A DNA stretch of 64,000 nucleotides, taken from assembly GCF_004522215.1 (NCBI RefSeq), contig NZ_SDLR01000001.1:1116001-1180000 (forward strand), read 5' to 3'. Source of the stretch: Ammoniphilus sp. YIM 78166. GTDB taxonomy: Bacteria; Bacillota; Bacilli; Aneurinibacillales; RAOX-1. Positions 42,710 to 51,225 of the stretch are shown here, piece after piece. A program made the position numbers and the translations under genes. Under the pieces are notes generated by a model. It had not been told where the DNA came from. It was given only the letters and a program-made list of their open reading frames with translations, and did not search any database. Each line of letters starts with the position of its first letter. Position 1 is the first letter of the stretch.

Positions 42710-43123
42710 ATGGTAAATTGGACGCTATTTGGCAAATCAGGAAATCCCAGTTATGAAGTCACAAAGGCATGGTTAAGAAATCATGGTATCCCCCATGATG
42801 ATAAGAGCGTCTACCAAATGACGCGAGAGGAAATAGAAAAGCTAGCAAGTCAGGTTCCTGGAGGTGCTAAATCTCTTGTTTATCCGGATGGTTTCTCCTA
42901 CGCGATGATGAATCCTCAACGGGCTGTCGATCGCGTGATCGTAGAAGAAATTCAGAGCGGGAGCTTATCGGAAAACGATATACTAGCCCGCCTGCAGCTC
43001 AGCCCCCATTTGATGATTACGCCTATTCTTACCAACGGAACCCAAGTCATAATCGGCTATCAATACGAAACCATGGTCTCAACCTTCCGTTTTGTCCAAG
43101 TCAGAGACGTGTACATGGCGTAA
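42710..43123 (+). CDS. Cysteine-free ArsC/Spx-fold protein, copy 1
   Basis: 137 residues from the ATG at 42710, chosen because the paralogue has exactly the same length. The start WTLFGKSGNPSYEVTKAWLRNHGI and the late SPHLMITPILTNGTQVIIGYQYE follow the ArsC/Spx thioredoxin-like pattern, but GNPSY stands where the redox CxxC or Cys would be, and the whole protein has no cysteine. It is therefore not a normal reductase. It may be a structural partner or chaperone for the LLM enzyme before it. Confidence 0.75.
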   Translation: MVNWTLFGKSGNPSYEVTKAWLRNHGIPHDDKSVYQMTREEIEKLASQVPGGAKSLVYPDGFSYAMMNPQRAVDRVIVEEIQSGSLSENDILARLQLSPHLMITPILTNGTQVIIGYQYETMVSTFRFVQVRDVYMA

Positions 43124-43151
43124 AAATATTTTAATAAATGGGGGATTTAAA

Positions 43152-44360
43152 ATGAGCCGTTTTGAACTATTCCGTGAAGCAGGAAATCCAATGTTTAATG
43201 AAAATAAGTTGAAGTTGGGCATATTCGGTCCGAATGTGAATAACTCATGCTCCATGACGGTGGCCGATACAACTTTCAAACCCAACTTTGAAACCAATGT
43301 GAAAATTGCCAAAATGATGGAAGATGCCGGTTATGAGTGTATCGTTCCGGTTGCTCGATGGAGAGGCTTCGGAGGCCCGAGCAATTTCAATGGACAATGT
43401 ATGGAAACGTATACATGGGCAGCAGCAATGGCAGCCGTAACAGAAAAAATTTATCTTTTCTGCACGTCTCATGTACCAACGATGCATCCAATCGTAGCGT
43501 CGAAGATGCTCTCCACTATCGATGACATTTCTCAAGGACGTATCGGGTTAAATACCGTGGTAGGTTGGTTCCCGAAGGAAATGGAAATGTTCAATGGCAC
43601 CAAGATGGAGCATGACAAAGGCTACCGATACGCAACAGAATGGATGGAAGTCGTGCTGAAGATGTGGTCGGAGCAATACTTTGACCATAAGGGAGAGTTC
43701 TTTGAGATCAAGGACGGATGGCAGAGTCCGAAGCCCGTTCAGAACCCTCGCCCCGTCCTCATCAGCGCTGGAACCTCCAAGGCAGGGCGACAATTTGCAG
43801 CTCGCTTCTCGGACTTCAATTTCGGCTATATGGAATCTATCGAACACGGAAGAGACTGGACCAACTATATGCAGAAGCTGGCATGGGATGATTATCGCCG
43901 GGAAATCAATACCTTTACGACCAGCTTTGTCGTCTGCCGACCAACAGAGAAGGAAGCCAAAGAATTCTACGACTACTATGTAAGGGAACAAGGAGATTGG
44001 GAGGTAGCCAATATTATCTGCGATATGTTCGGTATGCAATCTTCCTCCAACTCCCATGAATTCTTGACAAAGGCTAGAGAGAATTTCATTGCCGGATGGG
44101 GCGGATGGTCTCTTGTCGGAACACCAGAACAAGTCGCAGAGGAAATGATTCGCATGACCAAGACCGGTATCTCCGGAACCCTTGTTTCGTTCCTGGATTA
44201 TATGGAAGAAATGCCATACTTCAATCAAGAAGTTCTACCACTGCTTGAACAGGCAGGCATTCGGTTGCCCGTAAAGCAAGTGGCTCCTACTACAAACAAA
44301 ACCGTAGAGAAAAGCTTGTTGGCTCATCTCGAAGTTGCTTCAGCTGCTGAAAATCAATAG
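43152..44360 (+). CDS. LLM-class flavin-dependent monooxygenase, copy 2
   Basis: 402 residues from the ATG behind GGGGGA. Most positions are identical to copy 1, including FREAGNPMFN, GPNVNNSCSM and SHVPTMHPIVASKM. It differs at the flavin-side strand (LNTVVGW against LNIVNGW) and in the FGYMESIEHGRDW substrate-loop region. This divergence suggests a changed substrate or a two-component enzyme. The gene is followed by the second ArsC-like gene after 28 bases. Confidence 0.9.
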   Translation: MSRFELFREAGNPMFNENKLKLGIFGPNVNNSCSMTVADTTFKPNFETNVKIAKMMEDAGYECIVPVARWRGFGGPSNFNGQCMETYTWAAAMAAVTEKIYLFCTSHVPTMHPIVASKMLSTIDDISQGRIGLNTVVGWFPKEMEMFNGTKMEHDKGYRYATEWMEVVLKMWSEQYFDHKGEFFEIKDGWQSPKPVQNPRPVLISAGTSKAGRQFAARFSDFNFGYMESIEHGRDWTNYMQKLAWDDYRREINTFTTSFVVCRPTEKEAKEFYDYYVREQGDWEVANIICDMFGMQSSSNSHEFLTKARENFIAGWGGWSLVGTPEQVAEEMIRMTKTGISGTLVSFLDYMEEMPYFNQEVLPLLEQAGIRLPVKQVAPTTNKTVEKSLLAHLEVASAAENQ

Positions 44361-44388
44361 GTAGGAATTATGAAAGGGGAAGATAAAC

Positions 44389-44802
44389 ATGGATAAGTGG
44401 ACTCTGTATGGTAAAACGGGGAATCCCAGCTACGATGTAACGAAGGCTTGGATGAGTAATCATGGAATTCCCTTTGAAAATCAAAGTATTTATCGCATTA
44501 CACGAGAAGAAATCGAAGGATTGGCAAAACTCATGCCTGGTGGCGCGAAATCCTTAGCTTACCCTACCCCATTCTCCTATGCCATGATGAACCCGCAGCG
44601 AGCATCGGAAAAGGATAACATTGAAGATATTCAAAACGGCTCCCTCCCCGAGGAGGAGGTCATTAATCGGCTTGCCCAACGGCCTTACCTTATCATTACT
44701 CCCATTCTAACGAATGGAAAGCAAGCTATTGTCGGGTATCAGTATGATACCATGGTCTCTACCTTCCGTTTTGTTAAAGTTAAGGGTGTAGAAATGGTGT
44801 AA
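44389..44802 (+). CDS. Cysteine-free ArsC/Spx-fold protein, copy 2
   Basis: 137 residues, AAAGGGGAAG before the ATG. WTLYGKTGNPSYDVTKAW and RPYLIITPILTNGKQAIVGYQYD show the same ArsC-like fold as copy 1, again without any cysteine. The block LLM plus ArsC-like has been duplicated as a unit. A shared middle segment GGAKSL-YP--FSYAMMNPQRA is highly conserved between copies and may be the functional surface. Confidence 0.77.
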   Translation: MDKWTLYGKTGNPSYDVTKAWMSNHGIPFENQSIYRITREEIEGLAKLMPGGAKSLAYPTPFSYAMMNPQRASEKDNIEDIQNGSLPEEEVINRLAQRPYLIITPILTNGKQAIVGYQYDTMVSTFRFVKVKGVEMV

Positions 44803-44829
44803 ACACTCCATCTTGAAAGGATGAAAGAC

Positions 44830-45288
44830 ATGAGCAAAGTTCTTGATCAATTAAGCGCAGAACTGATTAATACTCTGCAGGGCGAGAAAATTGTCTCCCT
44901 CATTACTAAGGACGCAGAGACAGGAGAACCTAATCTAGATGTGATCTCTTGGCTCCTAGCTAGTCCTAAGGGAGATCAGATCAGCTTTGCCGTAGGGCAT
45001 AAAGCTTCCAGCGCCAAAAATATCGAGAAGTATCCTTCCATCATACTGGGAGTGATCGGAGCGGGCAGCTGTTATTCCATTAAGGGAACGGCTTTGGTAT
45101 CCGACATCATCGAAAGAACTATGAAATATCGAGTGGTTACGGTAGATATTCAATCCGTAGAGGATGTGATCTTTTACGGTGGAAAAATAAGCATAGAGCC
45201 TGCATATGTAAAGACCTACAATGCAGATCTAGCTGAAAAATTAGATCATGAGGTCTACTGTCTGCTAAAAGAGTCATTTAGGGACTAA
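44830..45288 (+). CDS. PNPOx-like FMN-binding split-barrel protein
   Basis: 152 residues from the ATG at 44830, 9 bases after AAAGG; the ATG at 44821 is too close. The sequence VSLITKDAETGEPNLDVISWLL, ISFAVGHKASSAKNIEKYPS and a GSCYSIKGTALV strand fit the pyridoxamine-phosphate-oxidase-like fold that binds FMN. Next to two LLM enzymes it could be the flavin reductase or an FMN carrier. No reductase of another type occurs in this operon. Confidence 0.78.
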   Translation: MSKVLDQLSAELINTLQGEKIVSLITKDAETGEPNLDVISWLLASPKGDQISFAVGHKASSAKNIEKYPSIILGVIGAGSCYSIKGTALVSDIIERTMKYRVVTVDIQSVEDVIFYGGKISIEPAYVKTYNADLAEKLDHEVYCLLKESFRD

Positions 45289-45310
45289 CTAGCGTAGACA
45301 TGAGATTCAT

Positions 45311-45348
45311 AGAGAGGAGCTGCATCCCACGCAGACCTCTCTTTCTTC
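45311..45348 (+). terminator. Internal hairpin before the flavin genes
   Basis: AGAGAGG (45311-45317) pairs with CCTCTCT (45336-45342) and CTGC with GCAG inside, followed by TTCTTCT. It may attenuate readthrough into the flavin-supply genes. Confidence 0.5.
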
Positions 45349-45374
45349 TACCCTAAAAAGAAAGGGCGTTGTCT

Positions 45375-45761
45375 ATGAATCGGCAAGTAACATCCAAGGT
45401 TTTGCAAGGCTTGGTAGTGCATGGAGAAAAGCTGGGGAGGAAAATCGGCTTTCCCACGGCTAATCTATCCCCTATTGATCCTTTTGAATCGTTTCCCAAA
45501 GGAGTCTATGCCGTTCAGGTGAGACGAATGGAAAGACAGTACCAAGGGGTAATGAATATCGGTACAAGGCCAACCGTTGCACAGGACGAGCTTACAGTAG
45601 AAGTCCATATACTTGACTTTAATACAGAAATTTACGGAGAAACGCTGCAAATCGAAATTATACAATTCATTCGACATGAACAGAAGTTTAGTGGTCTCCC
45701 AGCTCTAAAACAACAAATCCAGAAAGATGTAAGCAAAGCAAGAGAATGCACTCACTTGTAA
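45375..45761 (+). CDS. Stand-alone riboflavin kinase
   Basis: 128 residues from the ATG behind AAAGGGCG. It is the flavokinase domain of RibF without the FAD-synthetase half: GLVVHGEKLGRKIGFPTANL with the PTAN motif, KGVYAVQV, GVMNIGTRPTV and VEVHILDFNTEIYGE. It converts riboflavin to FMN. B. subtilis has an analogous separate flavokinase, RibR, in its sulfur-compound monooxygenase operon, which supports a role in supplying FMN to the LLM enzymes here. Confidence 0.9.
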   Translation: MNRQVTSKVLQGLVVHGEKLGRKIGFPTANLSPIDPFESFPKGVYAVQVRRMERQYQGVMNIGTRPTVAQDELTVEVHILDFNTEIYGETLQIEIIQFIRHEQKFSGLPALKQQIQKDVSKARECTHL

Positions 45762-45777
45762 AGAGAGGGGTTTAGTC

Positions 45778-46365
45778 ATGTCAGGAATGCCTGTTATTAT
45801 CTTTGATGACCTTAACGGGAACATCGGGTATCTGATGGACCTTGCCATCAACGCAAGTCCGGAAACGGTTAATTTTATGATAAAAAAAGCAAAAGGCCTC
45901 GTATATGTCTGCATTCCAGAGCAACTGGCACTGCAGCTGCAGCTGCCATCGATGAAAGAATATCCTTTTCATCATTCAAGTAAAGATTTTACCGTTTCCG
46001 TTGATTATAAAACAACGACAACTGGCATCTCAGCTCACGAACGATCAGATACGATTAAAGCCTTTCTAGACCCTAGTACCACCGACGATGATTTTAAACG
46101 TCCTGGTCATGTTTTTCCTCTTATTAGCCACGGTATCCGTTCCGGAAAGGAATTTGGAATTGCCGAGGCAGCTGTTTCCTTGGCTCAGCTCTCTTGCAAC
46201 GAATCGATAGCCTATGTCTGTGAGATCTTAAACGTTCGTGGAGAAGTCGCAGACTGGCCTGAGCTCCAGCAATTTAGTCAACAATATGGACTCAATATCA
46301 TTTCTATGAGCGATATCCTTTTGATGAGAAGTAGACCGCAGATGAAAGGTGCTGCGATAGGATAG
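45778..46365 (+). CDS. DHBP synthase (RibB)-like protein, active-site residues missing
   Basis: 195 residues. The fold of 3,4-dihydroxy-2-butanone-4-phosphate synthase is clear from GLVYVCIPEQLALQLQLP, FTVSVDYKTTTTGISAHERSDTI, RPGHVFPL and the C-terminal GLNIISMSDIL. But the acidic loop canonical as DDEDRENEGD reads DDLNGNIGYL, and the metal-binding His of GHTEA reads GIAEA. The residues that bind Mg2+ and substrate are lost, so it is probably not a normal RibB. It sits 17 bases behind the flavokinase gene. Confidence 0.82.
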   Translation: MSGMPVIIFDDLNGNIGYLMDLAINASPETVNFMIKKAKGLVYVCIPEQLALQLQLPSMKEYPFHHSSKDFTVSVDYKTTTTGISAHERSDTIKAFLDPSTTDDDFKRPGHVFPLISHGIRSGKEFGIAEAAVSLAQLSCNESIAYVCEILNVRGEVADWPELQQFSQQYGLNIISMSDILLMRSRPQMKGAAIG

Positions 46366-46388
46366 AATTCATGTTTGGAGGTCATGTA

Positions 46389-47525
46389 ATGAAGCCAAAA
46401 GCACTAGAAGGATTAAAAATATTGGAAATGGGACAGCTGATCGCTGGCCCTTCGGCTGGCCGGTTGTTTGCTGAATTTGGTGCAGAAGTCATTAAAGTGG
46501 AAAGCCCTGACGGCGGAGACCCGATCAGGACCTGGCGTGTAGTGGAAAACGGAACAAGCCTATGGTGGCATGTCCAATCCAGGAATAAAAAGTCCATTGC
46601 CATTGATCTCCGCCATCCTGAAGGACAAGGATTAATTCGTCACTTCGCAAAAGAAGTGGACATCATCATCGAGAACTTCCGTCCAGGTACTCTAGAAAAA
46701 TGGGGCCTTGGATACGAGCAACTGAGGGAACTCAACCCGGGACTTATCATGGTTCGAGTTTCCGGATATGGCCAAGACGGACCCTATCGCGATAAGCCTG
46801 GATTCGGCTCGATAGGGGAAGCGATGGGTGGCCTTCGTTATTTAACCGGGTACCCTGACCGCCCCCCAACCCGAGTCGGAATTAGCATCGGTGATTCAAT
46901 CTCTTCCCTTTACGCCGTAATCGGAGTTATGATGGCCGTATACCATCGGGATGTGAAAGGAACAGGACAAGGTCAATGCATCGACGTAGCACTCTACGAA
47001 TCGGTCTTTAGCTTTATGGAAAGCATGCTGCCCGAATATGATCGGACAGGGGTAATTAGGGAAAGAACAGGAAGCACACTCCCTGGTATTACACCCTCAA
47101 ATACCTATCTATGCCGAGATGGAAAATATGTTGTGATTGGAGCAAATGGGGATGGTATATTCAGACGCCTCATGGTCGCCATTGGTCACTCAGAGCTCGC
47201 AAATGATTCTAGGTTCCAGAATAATGCCGCTCGCTCAAAATATGCAGCCCTTCTTGATTCCCTCATTGAGAAATGGACAATGAGATTAGATTTAAAAGAC
47301 ATCCTATCTATCTTGGATGAAGCAGGGGTTCCTTCCGGATCCATTTATTCCATTGAGGATATCGTCTCTGATCCTCACTATCAGGCAAGAGACATGATCC
47401 AAGAAATTGAAGTCGAAGGAATCGGTAAGCTAAAAGTGCCTGGAATCGTACCTAAATTGAGTAAAACGCCAGGCAGCCTTGAGTGGGCAGGCCAGGACTG
47501 GGACAGCACACAGTGGAAGTATTAA
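46389..47525 (+). CDS. Class III CoA-transferase (CaiB/BaiF), 3' frameshifted
   Basis: 378 residues from the ATG behind GGAGG. CaiB features: LKILEMGQLIAGPSAGRLFAEFGAEVIKVE, WWHVQSRNKKSIAIDL, IENFRPGTLEKWGLGYE and the catalytic-Asp region VRVSGYGQDGPYRDKPGF. The frame ends early as WAGQDWDSTQWKY. In the next frame the normal tail follows: PGLGQHTVEVL, then DEQLEFLRKQGVI, ending at 47599. Restoring one C near 47493 joins them (403 residues). It probably activates the pathway's acid with CoA; activity of the truncated form is uncertain. Confidence 0.88.
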   Translation: MKPKALEGLKILEMGQLIAGPSAGRLFAEFGAEVIKVESPDGGDPIRTWRVVENGTSLWWHVQSRNKKSIAIDLRHPEGQGLIRHFAKEVDIIIENFRPGTLEKWGLGYEQLRELNPGLIMVRVSGYGQDGPYRDKPGFGSIGEAMGGLRYLTGYPDRPPTRVGISIGDSISSLYAVIGVMMAVYHRDVKGTGQGQCIDVALYESVFSFMESMLPEYDRTGVIRERTGSTLPGITPSNTYLCRDGKYVVIGANGDGIFRRLMVAIGHSELANDSRFQNNAARSKYAALLDSLIEKWTMRLDLKDILSILDEAGVPSGSIYSIEDIVSDPHYQARDMIQEIEVEGIGKLKVPGIVPKLSKTPGSLEWAGQDWDSTQWKY

Positions 47526-47769
47526 AAGCGACTTTAGCTCTGAACGATGAACAATTGGAATTCCTTCGAAAACAAGGAGTTATTTCAACATCTGGGTAAA
47601 GTTAATTGCTGGCTGTCGACAGTTATTCTATCGGCAGCTTGATCTCAACGACAACTTCTAGAATTTCCCATACCTTGATTTATTAGTTTGTTCACAAAAC
47701 CTTCAACCCCAAAGGGAGAACAATCGTTTAAGATAGGTTTATAGAGCTCTGGGGAAAGGGAGGTTGATC

Positions 47770-48390
47770 ATGACCGGCACGGCAAACTTACTTATTAATA
47801 TCTCATTTGCCCTATTACCATTACTGTTTATCTTTTTCTGTTCTAAAGATTTTTCACTTCAAAGCACAAAACTTAGGCTGGGTATCGTCTGCTCTATTTC
47901 TATAGTTCTGTGCATGTTATATCCTTTTCATATCCTACCGGGCTATATCTTAGATCTCCGAACCATCCCGCTTTTCATCGCAATTCTTTACGGCGGTTAT
48001 TTTTCAGGAGTGATTAGTACCTTGATCCTATACTTGTTTCGGTTTTACCTTGGGGGGGAAGGAGTCTGGAATGTCCTAATTGTCTACACCTCAATCGTTA
48101 TTTTACTTTTCCTATTAGTATCCCATTTCCAGGTATGGAGCAAGTTCCAAAAAATAGTAAGCATTACTAGTATTGCGCTGGCTACTTCCATTCTCATGGT
48201 CATCAATACAAATTTCCGTGAAGGGCTGCCTCTAGATGTATTCGGAACCATCTGCTTATACATTTTGCTTCACGGGCTAGTGTCTTTCCTTTCCATATAT
48301 ACTATCGAAAAGGGAAGCGGAAAAAACACAAAGAAACCCTATTTAACGCGTTATAAACCTGACTATCCAATGCCTGTATTGGAGAAATAG
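47770..48390 (+). CDS. Orphan 5TMR-LYT membrane sensor domain
   Basis: 206 residues from the ATG behind AAAGGGAGG. Six helices with LDLRTIPLFIAILYGGYFSGVISTLILYLFRFYLGG match the N-terminal sensor of the histidine kinase at 14715 (quoted in part), but no HisKA or ATPase domain follows; the soluble tail is only about 30 residues. It may modulate a separate kinase or bind a cell-wall ligand. A terminator follows directly, so it is not simply cut off. Confidence 0.8.
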   Translation: MTGTANLLINISFALLPLLFIFFCSKDFSLQSTKLRLGIVCSISIVLCMLYPFHILPGYILDLRTIPLFIAILYGGYFSGVISTLILYLFRFYLGGEGVWNVLIVYTSIVILLFLLVSHFQVWSKFQKIVSITSIALATSILMVINTNFREGLPLDVFGTICLYILLHGLVSFLSIYTIEKGSGKNTKKPYLTRYKPDYPMPVLEK

Positions 48391-48395
48391 AAAAC

Positions 48396-48428
48396 AAAAG
48401 AAGCAGAGCGAATGCCTGCTTCTTTTAA
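48396..48428. terminator. Terminator after 5TMR gene
   Basis: AAAAGAAGCAG (48396-48406) pairs with CTGCTTCTTTT (48416-48426), then AATTTT. Confidence 0.85.
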
Positions 48429-48484
48429 TTTTCTCTGAAATTACGGTTAGGATTAGTCGGACATTAGGTTCATTGTTTGTATTG

Positions 48485-50185
48485 TTAAAGCTTGAACTTT
48501 CCTAGAAGTCTATGTAAGTCTTCGGCCATATGGGATAGCTCCAAAGCGGAACGAGTGATCTTCTCCATGGAGGCTCCTTGATCTTCTGCGGAAGAAGATA
48601 CTTCTTGTGTGCTGGCTGCAGCAGCTTGGGATACTTCATGTATGAATTGCATGGAATGTAAAGTCTGTTCGGTGCATGACGTCATGTGTTTTACTGCTAA
48701 AGAGACATCGTGTATCTGTGTTCTTACTCGATTAACGGAGTCATGGATTTGATTAAAGGAGGAACCGGCTGTGTTTACAATTGTAATCCCGGATACCACT
48801 TCTTTTGTAGCACTATCCATCGATAGAATGGCACGCTGTGTTTCTTCTTGAATAGAGGAAATAAGGTCAGAAATTTGCTGTGCTGAGCCAGCAGACTGTT
48901 CTGCTAGCTTTCGAACCTCATCAGCCACGACAGCAAACCCTCGTCCATGCTCTCCTGCTCTGGCGGCTTCAATCGCTGCATTTAAAGCTAATAAATTCGT
49001 CTGTGAGGCAATCCCTGTTATCACTTCAATAATTTGGCCAATCGAATGGGATCGTTCCCCTAAGCTTTTTATACTTTCTTCTAACCCCTTTACGGTTTCA
49101 TGAATAGAGTTTATCTGCTGTACCGCTGTACGGATGGTTTGTCCTCCCTCGGTTGCTTTTTCAGCAGCGACTTGAACAGTAGAGGAGACTACATCAGTGG
49201 TTTTGGTAATTTGTTGAACCTGCTTTGTCATGGTATCAAAAGTCTCTGACGTTTTCTCTACCGATGCTAGTTGTTGATCTACGCGAGAAGCAATCTCGAA
49301 CATAGTACTTGCAATCTGTTCTGTTGCATAGCTGGTTTGCTTTGCATTTGTCGTCAGGGTTTCAGAAGAAGCTGCCACCTTTTGGGCACTATGACTAACT
49401 TTGTGGATAATATCACGCAGATTTTTGGCCATCTGATTCAGTGTCAGGGCCAATTCTCCGAGCTCATCATTATTTTTTAGCGTAATATCTTTCACGGTTA
49501 AATTTCCTCTGGATACCTCTCTAGCGTATTCAATAAGTTCACCAATAGGCTCCGTTTTTCTTCTAATCAACCAGATGGTTACAATACATACCAAACTCAA
49601 TGGCAATAAACCGAGCACAAAAGAATAAGCAACCGTTTCTAATGTTCTCGTCTGGACTATTTTTGCGTTAAAGTCAATCGCATTCAAGGCAATCATTTCC
49701 TTTGTTGGATCATGATCTTTGAAGATGGGAGCATAGCCCGTAATGCGTTTCATCCCACCAAAGCTGTAAATAGGGGAATAGTGAGGATGTTTAGTTTTAT
49801 ATATCATTTCTAAAACCTCTTGATTGATATAAAACTTGTCACCTGCGCGAAAACCTTGTTTCTGTAATTTAGCATCAGCCGCTAACACATTTCCATCTAG
49901 TGACAAAACATAGTGTGTTTCAAAAATCTCTTTATGATCGGTAGTCCAATCTAATGTGTTTTGCAGCTCCGTACGTTTTTCCTCGTTGCCTTTTAAGATC
50001 TCTTCAACAACTTGTGGGTCAACGAGACCTGTCGTGATGTTGGCACAACCTACTGCCTCAATTCCGGCAGCTTCGTAGGTTTTATTATACGCTACCCAAT
50101 AGTTGGAAACAGAGGTAATCAGTAGGGAAGCAAAGATCAGAGAAACCATGATGAACCCCAACTGCCGGGTGATACTTTTTTTCAT
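48485..50185 (-). CDS. Methyl-accepting chemotaxis protein
   Basis: 566 residues from the ATG at 50185; an upstream start at 50200 is possible. Membrane helices near residues 10-30 and 185-207 flank a single-Cache-like extracytoplasmic sensor (about 35-180). A HAMP domain follows, then the long MCP signalling coiled coil with the conserved tip region [40 protein letters not shown] (quoted in part). It directs chemotaxis; the ligand is unknown. An FNR-like box lies 64 bases upstream. Confidence 0.95.
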   Translation of the reverse strand: MKKSITRQLGFIMVSLIFASLLITSVSNYWVAYNKTYEAAGIEAVGCANITTGLVDPQVVEEILKGNEEKRTELQNTLDWTTDHKEIFETHYVLSLDGNVLAADAKLQKQGFRAGDKFYINQEVLEMIYKTKHPHYSPIYSFGGMKRITGYAPIFKDHDPTKEMIALNAIDFNAKIVQTRTLETVAYSFVLGLLPLSLVCIVTIWLIRRKTEPIGELIEYAREVSRGNLTVKDITLKNNDELGELALTLNQMAKNLRDIIHKVSHSAQKVAASSETLTTNAKQTSYATEQIASTMFEIASRVDQQLASVEKTSETFDTMTKQVQQITKTTDVVSSTVQVAAEKATEGGQTIRTAVQQINSIHETVKGLEESIKSLGERSHSIGQIIEVITGIASQTNLLALNAAIEAARAGEHGRGFAVVADEVRKLAEQSAGSAQQISDLISSIQEETQRAILSMDSATKEVVSGITIVNTAGSSFNQIHDSVNRVRTQIHDVSLAVKHMTSCTEQTLHSMQFIHEVSQAAAASTQEVSSSAEDQGASMEKITRSALELSHMAEDLHRLLGKFKL

Positions 50186-50248
50186 ACATTCAACCCCCAT
50201 CCTATGATGTTAGATAATCTAAGGATATCGCTTTCATCTACTATCCAC

Positions 50249-50264
50249 CGTGATAAAAGTCACA
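50249..50264. promoter_or_regulatory. FNR-like box between MCP and HPP genes
   Basis: CGTGA-TAAAAG-TCACA has one mismatch to TGTGA-N6-TCACA. It lies 64 bases before the chemoreceptor start and about 155 bases before the HPP gene. The assignment to one gene is open. Confidence 0.4.
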
Positions 50265-50417
50265 AATATGGGAATCTAATGCAGGATGATGAGGATGTAG
50301 TTAAAATTTAATTTTTGAAAATATATACAAAATTAGTGTGATGTGTTCTATAATAAAAAGTGTGGTAGATTTTATGACAATTTTGTTGCGGATTTTCTTA
50401 GAAAAGGGATGTGTTAG

Positions 50418-50951
50418 ATGTACTTAAAAGGCGAGTATTCAGGTGAAGATCGTGGTCAATTGGAGAACTTCAACTTAAGTCACAGCGACTCCAATCCCAG
50501 ACTATCTGATAATATCATTTCGGCTCTAGGTGGGTTAATTGCTATTAGCCTAATTAGCATCATTGCTGTCGCGCTGGGGTTTCCAATGGTTCTAGGACCC
50601 ATTGCAGCAAGCTGTTTGCTGGTGTGCGTAGTTCGTGACGGTCCGTTTTCCCAGCCGCGTAATATCCTTGGCGGTCATATTCTTTCAACTGCTGCGGCGT
50701 TAGTCATTTGGGATGTATTCGGGAAAAGTCATATTACCATTGGAATTACCTTAGCGGTAGTTGTATTTTTGATGGTTATCTCTAACATGGTACACCCTCC
50801 CGCTGCAGCGAGCGCTGTTGTAGTGATCAATACGGAAGCAGGTTGGGGATTTTTACCTTGTATTGCCGTAACAGCGGTACTCATCATCATGTTTTTTTTC
50901 TTGTACTTCAATGTATTTAAGAGCAAAAGGTACCCCAAGAGGTGGTTGTAA
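50418..50951 (+). CDS. HPP family membrane protein
   Basis: 177 residues; four helices after a 30-residue polar N-terminus. FPMVLGPIAASCLLVCVVRDGPFSQPRNILGGH and the name-giving VHPPAAASAVVV motif are present. Plant and cyanobacterial HPP proteins transport nitrite. nirBD is in the same window, but 47 kb away, so a link is only a possibility. Start ATG follows AAAAGGGATG. Confidence 0.88.
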   Translation: MYLKGEYSGEDRGQLENFNLSHSDSNPRLSDNIISALGGLIAISLISIIAVALGFPMVLGPIAASCLLVCVVRDGPFSQPRNILGGHILSTAAALVIWDVFGKSHITIGITLAVVVFLMVISNMVHPPAAASAVVVINTEAGWGFLPCIAVTAVLIIMFFFLYFNVFKSKRYPKRWL

Positions 50952-51035
50952 CATTACTTGTGCACCTTTTCCAGTATTGCCAACGTTTTAACAAACATTA
51001 GGGTAGGGACGAGGCGCTAATGGAGGGTTGCCTGA

Positions 51036-51182
51036 ATGGAACTTGAACGCGTAGATTTTTGTCATTACTGTAAAAAGGAAATCTTCTGTCATGCGGGGTT
51101 CCTAAACGGAGTTAAGCTAGATGGGGAAACCATTTTATGTTTTTCATGCTATGAGAATTCAACATCAAGAAAAGCCCCTTAG
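51036..51182 (+). CDS. Small Cys-rich zinc-ribbon-like protein, 48 aa
   Basis: ATG after GGAGGG. The product reads MELERVDFCHYCKKEIFCHAG and later ILCFSCYENS, giving two CxxC pairs as in a zinc ribbon. No known family recognised. The stop codon lies in a terminator stem, so it is a monocistronic gene. Confidence 0.65.
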   Translation: MELERVDFCHYCKKEIFCHAGFLNGVKLDGETILCFSCYENSTSRKAP

Positions 51183-51209
51183 TCCATATAAAGGTCTAAA
51201 GGGGCTTTT
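51170..51209. terminator. Bidirectional terminator
   Basis: AAAAGCCCCTTAG (51170-51182) pairs with CTAAAGGGGCTTTT (51196-51209), with one bulge. It lies between convergent small genes. Confidence 0.85.
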
Positions 51210-51225
51210 CATATTTATTGCTTAC

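Noticed and set aside
43548..44228. Long minus-strand frame of 226 codons
   Set aside because: It lies entirely antisense to the second LLM gene, has no ribosome site and encodes no recognisable domain.
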